A DNA stretch of 64,000 nt from Abelmoschus esculentus. Lineage: Eukaryota; Streptophyta; Magnoliopsida; Malvales; Malvaceae. Shown here in pieces: positions 1-10,195 of the stretch (its first letter is position 1; every line of letters begins with the position of its first letter). The DNA is taken from contig JAUCBN010000020.1 in assembly GCA_035048815.1 (NCBI GenBank), forward strand, positions 5,091,501-5,155,500, given 5' to 3'. The notes under the pieces were generated by a model, which was not told the origin of the DNA, did not search any database, and was given only the letters and a program-made list of their open reading frames with translations. The position numbers and the translations under genes are program-made.

Positions 1-180
1 TTTAATGTCTGACATCATTAGCAAACCCCCACCACACGTTTTCTTCCACCTCCCCCACGAAGCATTAAAGCTTTCTTTTTTTATTTCTTTTTCTCTTTCA
101 TCCCATCTTCTTCCTCACCTCTCCATCTCCATAGCCAAAAAACTTTTTTGTTACTTTCCCTCACTCTTTCCGACCTCAAA

Positions 181-1738
181 ATGGTACGAACAAGACCTCT
201 AGGGCCCGCACCACCACCTTCTCCCATTTTTGTTAATGATGCGGCGGAAGAGAGATTTAAATCTCTAAACAACAGAAAAATGTTCTTTGAGCTTGGTTTC
301 AAATTTTCCGACGAGTTTGGTTCTAAAGTAAAGGACGTGGTCTGGCAGCACCACTGGGAGCGGTTCGCTGCCCACCTTGGCTCTGTCAACGCCACTTTAG
401 TGAGAGAGTTTTATGCAAATATTCAAAGCCCTGACCAGAAATTTGTTTATGTCCGGGGCAAAAGCATTCACTTCACCAACACAACCATTAATCGCTTATT
501 TAAAGTTCCTCAAGAAGTGGATAGAAACGCAAAGAATGAAGAAGAAGCTGATCATGAAACTTATCAACGAGTGAAGGAGGACCTCTTCTAGCCCGAGACA
601 GAATGGAATGGCCAACAGGCCACGAGAAGGATGGTGAACCGTGAGCGCTTACTTCCGCACGCCCGGTTATGAAACCATTTCATGCGCTATAAGTTGATGC
701 CCACTTCGCATCACACCACAGTAAGCCTGACTCGATTGATGCTTTTACATTCCATTCTATTCGGTTTCCCCATGGATATAGGCCGAATCATTGTGCATGA
801 ACCTCATGCATGCTTGTACCGTCACAAGAGTCGACTTATTTTCCCAAACTTGATCACGACTTTGTGACGAAAGAAGGGAGTTAAAGAGAACGATTTTGAT
901 GAAATTCTGGAAGGAATGAAGGGTTTGTCTACTGAGAAAGTGACTGCCTTGATGGGCAACGCTGAAGAGCAACCGGAAGCGTCACATGTTGCCTCAGCTA
1001 GAGGAAAAGGCCCATCTCATAAGAATGATGTGCTGGAGATCTCTAAGAATGCCATGGAAAAGGTAGATGACTTGTCAAGAGACTTAAAAGAATTTTCAAC
1101 TATACCAAGAAAAGAGACAAGGTCATCCAAGCCTATCTGGCAGAGCTGCTACCTCCCTTGAATTAGGAGTTCCTTAAGTTCCCGGAGTCTATCCTGCCTA
1201 CTGCACCAAGAAATGTTGAGGCATTTCCAGCTGACCCACCTATAACCAGGCCAGTTGCACCTGATTTGAATGAGGCACCATCCCCAGCTGATCCATCTGA
1301 GGAGGTAAGACCCATGGAACCGGAACTAGAGGAACATGCTCTAGAAACCCAGGCACCTACACAAGAATAAGATCCTGAAAATGCCGCGGCATTTTTAGAT
1401 GACCAAGCTAGTCACCATCTCAACAAGACCCATCTGCTGCACAAGAACATGAGACTAGCTTTATTTCTTCTCCGTTTGAAGATCTGCCCGCCCAACCAAC
1501 GCAACCAAAACCACCACAACCAGCAGCCTCGCAGGAGGAATCACCATTTTCGTCGACCCAAAAGAAGAAATCCAAACGTCGTCTAAAGATGTCGGCCGGA
1601 TGACAGCCAAGCCCATCACCTACTGCTGCAGAAAAGTCCAAATGACGAGGAGCCAATGATGAGTCTGATTCTGATGTCAACCCGCCCACGTTGAAGAGGC
1701 GAGCATCTCGTCGCATTGCCACCACACCACCTGCCTAG
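181..1738 (+). pseudogene. Athila third ORF ('putative plant transposon protein' family), broken
   Basis: This is the ORF between pol and the 3' LTR, in the env-like position; its function is unknown. The start at 181 gives a proline-rich N-terminus, then a domain with FELGF, NATLVREFYANI and TINRLF blocks that match the minus-strand ORFs at 39271 and 33446. One frame runs from 181 to 1161 and is cut by in-frame stops at 589 (TAG), 670 (TGA), 865 (TGA) and 1159 (TGA). After 1161 the reading moves by one base into a Pro/Glu-rich stretch ending at about 1370. A basic C-terminus (KRRASRRIA) ends at the TAG near 1738. The stop at 670 lies where Trp is expected and the one at 589 where Gln is plausible, as from C-to-T decay. 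This copy cannot make a full protein. The family assignment (PF20167-like) is from memory. Confidence 0.75.
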
Positions 1739-2710
1739 CCACGGTACATTGCATTTCATTTCATTGCATAGCATTTAGTTTTTTAGTTGCATTGAGGATA
1801 ATGCCTAACTCATGTTTGGGGGTGGTGTCGTTCTCTACTCCATTTTCATGTTGCATGATAGTAGTAATTGTAGAATTATGCCATGAAAATTGTTTAAGTT
1901 TTAGGGTAAGTTTATAGGATTATAGTTTATGATGCCCGATGATGATATCTTTCTTTATGGCCAGTACTTGAATTGAATATGCATGACTTGAGATTTGGAT
2001 AGAGCCTGCTTTAGGACTTGGTGGTTTGTTTTTATTTTATTGTTACACGAGTGTATGTTCTCCATGCTTAGGAAAGTTAGAAAATTTTTATAAAATGAAA
2101 ACTTGAACAACCCTGCATGTTTTAAGGAATTTTGATGTTAATAGAAAACTCCCTTTTAGTTTAGTTTTTAGTTATGAATAAATGCCTAGACATATCTGTA
2201 GAGGGATACTCCGCTATGCCATGGCATATCTATGCGCATATGAGTTACTAAAAGAGGCACATGGTGACGCTACACTCCTAACTTGCCATGGCATTATCTA
2301 GATACTGCGTTTTAATAAATGGTAGATGTGGCATGAGTATAAGGTAGTGTGACAGGCTAGCTCCTCTCGTAGCAGTATGTTCAACATGTGTAAATATATA
2401 TATATATATATATTATATAGGAAGTAGTAAATTGTGCTTAATGAACAAACATGATTTGCTAGGATAGTGAACATTCCGTAGAATTTTTCTAAGTTAACTA
2501 AGCATAGATTAGATACACTCACGTACACAAACTTACATTCGACCTTGTCATAGGGTAGCGTTCTTGAAAATTCCTTGAGTCTTATATGTTTATGCCATGA
2601 CACTTTCTGAAGGCTGAAACTTTGACCTTTTGCTTGCCTAGATCCTGAAGAATGTCATGACATTTCTTCTCTGCTAGCTGCTATCTATTTCTTGAGGACA
2701 AGCAATAGCT
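1739..2710 (+). other. Non-coding spacer between third ORF and polypurine tract
   Basis: About 970 bp of 3' untranslated retrotransposon DNA with no coding potential that I can support. It holds a short (TA)n run at about 2393-2415 and the palindromic decamer TGCCATGGCA at 2217-2226 and 2284-2293. Toward its end a segment (GAGGACAAGCAATAG) corresponds to the equivalent site of the minus-strand Athila copies just before their polypurine tracts, which supports the same family. Confidence 0.6.
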
Positions 2711-2724
2711 TAAGTTTGGGGGTG
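2711..2724 (+). promoter_or_regulatory. Polypurine tract (plus-strand primer)
   Basis: TAAGTTTGGGGGTG lies directly before the LTR start TGATAA. The same G-run and flank occur on the minus strand beside the 3' LTRs at 28718 and 30996. In LTR retrotransposons this tract primes second-strand DNA synthesis, and here it fixes the LTR start at 2725. Confidence 0.8.
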
Positions 2725-4498
2725 TGATAACTTCGCAAAAGGCAATATTTTAAGCCTTTTTACTTAAGTTATTGAGTATCCTTAAGCTCATATAGGCTCA
2801 TTTAGATGCATTTAGGTTCATATCATTGCATGTAGTTTCTTAGTTATGCCTTGGCATTTTAAGTATGGCAACAGGTGCTGTTTCACGGGAAAGGTTATGT
2901 TCTTGAGTTGTGTTATGCAGGTAAATCAAAATGGAAGTTAAGGAAATTTATCATGGCATTCACAGAAGGATAGCAATGGGAAAATGCCATGGCAAATCTG
3001 GAGGACTCCTGTGCTGAGCTAAACGACAAGAAGATATTTTGAGAGGAATGTCAGCTGGTGCCATTACAGCTTGGTCACAACCACCATTGTAGGGTACCAC
3101 AACCACCTCAGTAGGGGACCACTGTCACCACGGAAGAAATGCCATCACGTGAACAAGGGTGGTAAGGGAATTTCCCCCTAAACCCTAGGGTTTTTACGCC
3201 CCTTTTTAAGCCCTGGTGACCTATGAAAAAGGAGGTTCTTTTTTGGGAGCTTGAACATAGAAAAAGAGGCACCTTTGAAGCTGTTTGCGGCGGAGGAAAG
3301 CTTCCAGCTTTCTCCTCCAAACTCCGGCCGAAGTTTCCTTCATTGATAGAGCTTGAAGGGAGTGGCGTGCTAGGCACCCGAGAGGGGCTAACACGCTAAG
3401 GCGTCCCGTGGTGGTTGAAGAGCCAGAGGCCTACGCAACCGAGGTTTTCTTCTATCCTCCTTCCTTTACTTTATTTTTCATATTTTTAAGAGGATGATTG
3501 TGGATGATTAAAGATGTATGTGGATGATACTTTCTTTAACTTTCGCACCACCATGTGCTACTTTATTTAGGTGGTTGCTACTTTGGATGATTAACTTTTA
3601 CTTTTTATTAATATATAGTCTTCTAAGTATTTGTGTATTTGCTTTGCTCATTGTTGTTAATCATTTAAGCATTGTAAGAGGCATGAGAGTGTCCCGTGTT
3701 TAGATGCATATTTGGTGTTCGAGAGAAACCTAGCTATAGATTCTTAGATCATCCGAGAGGAGCTAAGGGAGGATCTACGTGAGCAATGGGCTTCGGATAG
3801 TAACTAGAGCCTAATCTGACCTTAGGTACTCGAGAGAGACTTAGGTGAGGGTTTCAACGACTAAAAGGAGTGAGCTTTTTCGATAGGATAGTGTCATTAC
3901 TGAGACCAAGAGGAGATGCTGTGGCATTTTAGTTTGTCAGGTTCCTATGACTCGAGAGAGCGGAACACTTTAGAAACCTCTATCGAGTAAATATACACCA
4001 TAGCTGCTATATGTTCGTAGGAGTAAGGTTAAGAAGTCCATAGGAACCTCCACCAATCATTCCCAGTAGAGCTCATCAATAGAGGGTTAGTACAACATAT
4101 TGCTTAAACGTGTTCTTGCATCCTGTTTTTGCCTCAACATTTACAAACTGATTTCACTATTTTACTTGTCTCTCTGCAATCATATCATCATATCCTTCAC
4201 ACATCATTTCCATACTTCTATCGTGCCATCACCATCCATTCTACTTTACCTTGGCATATTTTAGTTGCTTGCATTCTGAAATTGTCATACCATTTCACCA
4301 TTACACCTTCACCGTACATATCCATTTCCACTTATTTCTATCTTTATTTTCCTTTTTATTTAGTGACACATTTTTGCCTTGACAATTTTGACTTATTGGT
4401 TACCTCGATCCTCGTGGGAACGATACTCACTCACCCTTTATTACTTGAACGATTGTGTATATTTGTACATATGTTGGTATAATTTATAGCACTACACA
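2725..4498 (+). repeat. 3' LTR of Athila-like element 1
   Basis: Starts TGATAA after the polypurine tract. The right end is set by where LINE coding resumes on the minus strand (about 4498, ...CTACACA). Near the end, GGGAACGATACTC corresponds to GGAGACGATACTC in the other Athila LTRs, confirming an LTR end. It contains TGCCTTGGCA at 2847 and TGCCATGGCA at 2985. The right boundary is good to a few bases. No second copy is in the window, so age cannot be judged. Confidence 0.7.
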
Positions 4499-5750
4499 GG
4501 CGATATCAGGGAGTCCTGCCAATTGGATCGCCTCTTTGGCACTAGGACAATCCCTCATAGCATGGATGGTGGTTTCAATAGTCATATTGAAAATCGGGCA
4601 TACCCCCGTACCATGATTTGCCTGGAGGAGTTTATGGCCCGTAGGTAATGCATCATGACATAAGCGCCATCCAAAGGAATGAACCTTTGGTAGAGTAGGC
4701 AGTTTATATAGAATTTTCCAAAGTTTAGATGGCTTGTTGATTGGCCCTGGATGCAACTACAGGAATTGGTAACCAGATCGTACCGTATAGATTCCAGAGT
4801 CATGGTGACCCCAAAGGGTGATGTCTTTTATGTCATTGATAATGGGTATATTAAGGATGGTATTGGCATCTTCGTGAGAGAAGTATTCTCTTACCTTCAA
4901 TTCGTCCCATCGGGGTAGGTTAGGCACCATGAAGGTCCTTGCTCGAAGAGGGACTTCGTCATTCACCTCATAATCACCATAAAGGTGCACAGGCTGAGAG
5001 CCGCCCCATTTATCAAAGTGGATCTGAACTTGGCTGGATATGCCTGGTCGTTTGAAAAATCCATTGCGAAGCTTAGATATAGCTATGCTAATTCCCTTCC
5101 CAGCAAAAGAAGATTTCCGAGTGTGATCAGATTCAAGGATAGATCCTGTGGGATAGTACTTGCATTTGTAGACCTAACTTAAAAGGTTATCAGGTTCACA
5201 GATCAATCGCCAGATTTGTTTACCTAATAAAGCGATATTAAAGTGGTGAAGATTAGGAAAACCTATCCCTCCTGCTGCTTTCTGCATAAAAATGGTGTCT
5301 CAAGGGAGAATATGCCAACCTCGTTTGTCAACTTTCCCAGACCACCAATATCGGTGTATCAAAGTAGTCATGTCATCAATAATGTTTTGCGGTAAAAGGT
5401 AGCAAGACATGACATATTGAGGCATAGATTGTATGACTGATTTAATGAAAATTTCTCTACCACTAAAGAAAAGGTGTTTATCCCACTTACTCAGGTTGGC
5501 ATTCATTTTCTTCCATATTAACCGACCCTCGTAAGAGTCCAAGATAGAGGTTTATAAAATCCTGGCCAAGGATATCCCAATGCTTCTTAAAGAAGCCACT
5601 TGGGAATCCATCAACTCCTGGAGCTTTTCTTGGGTCAATATCATGAAAAGCAATGGTAACTTCATCTGCTGTGAAGTCCTTAAGAAGGTCATGCTTCATT
5701 GTTTCAGTAACAATAGTGGGAATGTTTTCCAAAATGGAAGAAGCAATAAT
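4499..5750 (-). pseudogene. L1-type LINE ORF2 fragment (RT N-terminus, distal RT, zf-RVT), internally deleted
   Basis: Read on the minus strand from 5750 to 4499. The start of the reverse transcriptase (TADEVTIAFHDIDPRKAPGVDG, 5759-5560 region) jumps at about 5520 to a distal block (NLSKWDKHLFFSGREIF, SMPQYVMSCYLLPQ; 5542-5300). It continues through MVPNLPRWDE and ends with an RT zinc-binding domain (KVHSFGWRLCHDALPTGH, then GVCPIFN and a HAMRDC motif; 4756-4499). Compared with the LINE at 48063-49348, about 860 bp including the catalytic block is missing. Several frameshifts and stops separate the pieces. The 3' part (RNase H) lies beyond the Athila insertion, outside the window. The 5' end at 5750 abuts satellite DNA. 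Confidence 0.85.
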
Positions 5751-8575
5751 TAGGTTCAAGTATCAATAATTAACGATTTGAACTCATAAAATTTTATTTA
5801 ATATCAATTTCTGGTCATTTTATTGGGATTAAAATGTTTTAAGTCTAAATGGGCTTTATAATGAACATGTTCGAATTTTAACATAATAAAAAGCAAGAAA
5901 TTTGAGATTAAGCTGTATAATTTTGATCAAAAGCTCATAATTAACTATTTTAAATCTTAAAATTTTATTTAAAATCATTTTGTTTTTGTTTTGTTGGGAT
6001 TAAAACGGGCATGTCTAAATGGTCTTTATAGAGAATCCGTTACAATTTTAACCGATTAAAAAGCTGAAAATTTGAGATTATGTTGTATAGTTAGGTTCAA
6101 AAGTCCATAATTAACTATTTGAACTCATAAAATTTAATTCAATATCATTTTGTGGTCGTTTTATTTGATTAAAATTTGTAAGTCTAAATAGGCTTTATAG
6201 TGAACCTGTTCGAATTTTAACCGAGTAAAAAGCTAGAAGTTTGAGATTAAGTTTTATAATTTTTTTTCAAAAGCCCATAATTAAATATTTTAAATCTTAA
6301 AATTAGATTTAATATCATTTGGTTGTCGTTTTTTGGGGATCAAAATGTGCATGTCTAAGTGGGATTTTTTGAGAATTCGTTCGAAATTTGAACTAGTAAA
6401 TAGCAGAAGAATTGAGATTATATTGTACAATTAGGTTCAAAAGTCTATAATTAACAATTTAAACTCATAAAATTTGATTTAATATCACTTAGCGGTTGTT
6501 TTATTGTGATTAAAACGTGCATGTTTAAATGAGCTTTATAGTGAACCCTTTGAATTTTAACCGAGTAAAAAGCTTGAAACTTGACATTAAGCTGTATAAT
6601 TTTATTCAAAAGCCAATAATTAATTATTTTAACTCTTAAAATTTCATTTAAAATCATTTGGTTGTCGTTTTGTCTAAAATTTCATTTAAAATTTCATAAT
6701 TCCGTTCAAATTTTAACCTAGTAAAAAGCAGAATAATTGATATTATGTTTTAAAGTTACGTTCAAGTGTCCATAATTAACTATTTGAACTAATAAAATTT
6801 GAATTAATATTATTTTGCTGTCGTTTTATTGGGATTAAAATGTGTACGTCTAAATGGGCTTTATAGTGAACCCGTTCAAATTCTTATCGAGTAAAAAGCT
6901 AGAAATTGGAGATTAATTTGATTTAATATCATTTTCCGGTCGTTTTATTGGGATTAAAATGTGTAAGTCTAAATGGGGTTTATAGTTAACCCGTTCGAAT
7001 TTTAACCAAATAAAAAGCAATAAATTTGAGATTAAGCTGTATAATTTTGATTAAAAGCCCATAAATAACTAGTTTAAATCTTAAAATTTTATTTAAAATC
7101 ATTTGATTGTCGTTTTGTTGGGATTAAAACGTGCATGTCTAAATGAGCTTTATGGAGAATCCGTTTGAATTTTAACAGAGTAAAAAGCTAGAAATTTGAC
7201 ATTAAGTTGTATACTTTTGTACAAAAGCCCATAATTAACTATTTTAACTCTTAAAATTTTATTTAAACTCATTTGGATATCGTTTTGTTGGGATTAAAAT
7301 GTACATGTATAAATGGGCCTTATAGAGAATCCGATCGAATTTTAACTAAGTAAAAAGTTGAAAATTTGAAATTATATTATATAGTTAGGTTCAATAGTCC
7401 ATATTAAACTATTTGAACTCATAAAATTTGATTTAATATCATTTTGTGGTTGTTTTATTGGGATTAGAATGAGTAAGTCTAAATGGGCATTATATTGAAC
7501 CAATTCGAATTTAAACTGTGTAAAAAGCTAGAAATTTGAGATTAAGCTCTATAATTTTGTTCAAAAGCCCATAATTAACAATTTTAAATCTTAAAATTAG
7601 ATTTAATATCACTTGGCTATCGTTTTGTTGGGATTAAAATTTTTATGTCTAAATGGGATTTATTGAGAATCCGTTGGAATTTTGACCGAGTAAAAAGCAA
7701 AAAAATGAGATTATATTGTATAATTAGGTTCAAAAGTCCATAATTAACTATTTGAACTTAACCGATTTGATTTAAATCATTTTTCTGTCGTTTTATTGAG
7801 ATTCAAACTTGCATTTCTAATAGGGCTTTATATTGAACCCTTCGAATTTTAACCGAGTAAAAAGCTAGAAATTTGACATTAAGTTGTATAATTTTGTTCA
7901 AAAGCCCATAATTAACAATTACAACTTTTAAAATTTCATTTAAAATCATTTGGTTGTCTTTTTTTTTTGGATTAAAACATGCAAATCTAAATGGGTTTTA
8001 TAGAGAATCCTTTCAAATTTTAACCGAGTAAAAAGCTAAAAAATTGAGATTATGTTGTAAAGTTAGGTTCAAAAGTACATAATTAACTACTTGAACTCAT
8101 AAAATTTGATTTAATATCATTTTGCGGTCGTTTTATTGGGATTAAAATGTGTAAGTCTAAATGGGGTTTATAGTCAACCTGTTCGAATTACACCAAATAA
8201 AATTGTTAAAATTTGAGATTAAGCTGTATAATTTTGATCGAAAGAACACAAATAACTATTTTAAATCTTAAAATTCTATTTAAAATCATTTGGTTTTCGT
8301 TTTGTTGGGATTAAAACGTGCATGTCTATGAGCTTTATTGAGAAACTGTTCGAATATCATTTTATGATCGTTTTATTTGGATTAAAACGTACATGTCTAA
8401 ATGGGCTTTATAGTGATCCCGTTCTAATTTTAACCGAGTAAAAAGCAAGAAATTTGAGATTAAGTTGTATAATTTTGTTCAAAAGCCTATAATTAACTAT
8501 TTTAAATCTTAAAATTTTATTTAAAATAATTTGGTTGTTGTTTTGTTGGGATTAAAACTTGTATGTCTAAATGAG
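5751..8575. repeat. Satellite block 1 (~170-bp monomer, dimeric higher-order repeat)
   Basis: AT-rich tandem repeat. The anchor TTAACTATTT recurs at 5941, 6111 and 6281 with a 170-bp step, then with small deletions. Two monomer types alternate. One has TTGAACTCATAAAATTTGA, TATAGTGAACC and AAGCTAGAAATTTGAGATTAAG; the other has TTTAAATCTTAAAATT, TAGAGAATCCG and AAGCTGAAAATTTGAGATTATG. They form a ~340-bp dimer. About 16 monomers are present. The unit is close to nucleosome length, as in many plant centromeric satellites; a centromeric role is inference. Confidence 0.93.
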
Positions 8576-10181
8576 TGGTTTGTAGCCATTATTGGTTAAA
8601 CAATCCTATAGAATTGTTTTATCGTCAAGAGGTGTTGCGAGGGTCTATGTTTATTGAGTTTTCCATTTATGGTTGGTTTTCTCATATTTTGTTGTTTCTT
8701 AACGTTAAGAAGGATGTTAAGGTGAGTGGACGAAGGAGTGGCATTAAGTTGGAAAGGTTAAAGAGGTAGAAGTTGTGCTTGGAAAAAAAATCAAAGTGAG
8801 ACGAGTTATTTGATCACAGTATCGGGTAGTATGATGGTTCGTTAGTGAGTTGTTATTTGGGAAAATTTGCGTGTGTTATCATTATGGGTTGTAGTGGAGT
8901 AGTTTATAAGTGTTGTGAAGTCAAGAGAATTTTGGACTCGATTAAGTTTATCGAAGAGTGTTGGTCTAGTGCAGAGTTGTAGTTGAGACTTTTCGTAGTA
9001 AAGATGTTCTGAGGTAAGTTTCTATTGGATGTTTGGTGGAGCCGCGTTGTAGGTCATAGTTGAGGTGGTGTTGATGGGTATTTAGTTGTGTGATGTTTAT
9101 CTTTCTTGTCTATGGGACACGTGGTTGTGTTTTATGGTGCTATAAGTTAGAATGGTTTCTTAATCAAAGTTTGTTGTAGTCTTTTTCTATGTATCTGTAA
9201 GTAAGGAGTTGTGAAAGGAATTTGTAAGAAATTATTGTTTGATGGACTTGTCTTGGATGTGGATAAATTGAAGGTGAATGTTTGATTTTTTGGTAAATTG
9301 AGCTTGAGGGTTAGTATTCTTTGAGAATGTTGTTTTCGTCATAATTATTATAATAGAGGTGTGTGAACAAATCTCCGTAAATTTTGTGGCGTGATTTCTT
9401 GACAGTTAAAAGAGAGAGTTTTCTTTGAGAACGGTTGGAGTTGTTGAGCGGTATGCTTTAATGTGATAAGGTTTTGAGATAGATAGGTTTTCAATTGAGT
9501 TTATGTGTTTTTTCTCGTTAGTAGACATGTAACCTGTATGAGTGAGTTATCCAGGTTTGGAAAGGTATGTTAAGGTTTTGTAACATGAATCTTTCCGGTT
9601 CTTGGTGAAGGTGTTGTCATTAGTAGAGTTGCTTATTTCCGTGTCCATAATTGGGTGTTTGAGTGGTACCGTTTAAGGTTTTTGTTGGTGAAAGTTGTTA
9701 TGTGTTGCTTTGTTGAGAGAGACTTGATGGAAAATTTTTGGTTCTTTTCTTTCGTGTTAGAATACGCTTGAGGATTCTAAGCTTGTTAGTGGCAGTTGGA
9801 AGTTGTGGCAGTTTTCCGAAAGTCGGTTACCAACCTTGAATAGGGAGAGGTTAGGCCGTCAAAAAAGGATTTGCTTTTATCTTGAGGGTGCAATGAGTGT
9901 TGAGAAGGACCATAATGTTTTTAGTGTACTGTTGTTTTGTGTAGCTTTTCAAGTTGTGATAATGGGTGGTGTTAGAATGAGACTGAATCTTTTCTGTATG
10001 ATATGTATGTTGGGATCTTGGTTTTGGTAGAAAATGTCCTTTGTGGTAAGATCCTTGTGTTGATCAAAGTGTTTTAGTGGCGTAATGGTGCATGGGAAGT
10101 CACGTGGGAGTGAAAGGAAGTTGTAAAGGATAAGTTTCCATAACTCCTTTCACGGTGAAAATTTCGAGGAAGAAATTCCTT
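8576..10181 (+). other. Internal 3' remnant of chromovirus-like element
   Basis: Non-satellite DNA between block 1 and the polypurine tract at 10182. The + strand is rich in G and T and poor in C. No open frame longer than about 75 codons exists and I recognise no pol or chromodomain sequence. The last 60 bp (TTTCGAGGAAGAAATTCCTT) match the sequence that commonly precedes the 3' LTR of plant chromoviruses such as Tekay/Del. I infer a decayed or untranslated 3' region, truncated at 8576 where it meets satellite. Confidence 0.5.
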
Positions 10182-10195
10182 AAGTGGGGGAGAGT
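10182..10195 (+). promoter_or_regulatory. Polypurine tract of chromovirus-like element
   Basis: AAGTGGGGGAGAGT immediately precedes TGTAAATTCCC, the LTR start. This purine tract plus TGTAA is the usual 3' end of Ty3/gypsy chromoviral elements in plants. Confidence 0.75.

Larger units (their letters stand above)
1..4498 (+). mobile_element. Athila-like Ty3/gypsy LTR retrotransposon, 3' half
   Basis: The window opens inside a + strand LTR retrotransposon. The visible order is third ORF (181-1738), a non-coding spacer, a polypurine tract ending at 2724 and a 3' LTR starting TGATAA at 2725. This is the order seen in the two Athila-like elements at 27-48 kb, and the polypurine tract is almost identical to theirs (AGTTTGGGGGTG followed by TGATAA). 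Gag, pol and the 5' LTR lie outside the window. Directly after the LTR, a LINE continues on the minus strand, so this copy sits inside that LINE. Bases 1-180 hold no gene that I recognise. The Athila assignment is inferred from the layout and from the related elements that retain gag and pol. Confidence 0.8.

Noticed and set aside
3175..3195. Telomere-like CCCTAAACCCTAGGG
   Set aside because: Only two imperfect units inside an LTR; the same short string is common in plant untranslated DNA.
5751..8575. CRISPR-like array
   Set aside because: Continuous ~170-bp tandem monomers without unique spacers, in a plant genome.
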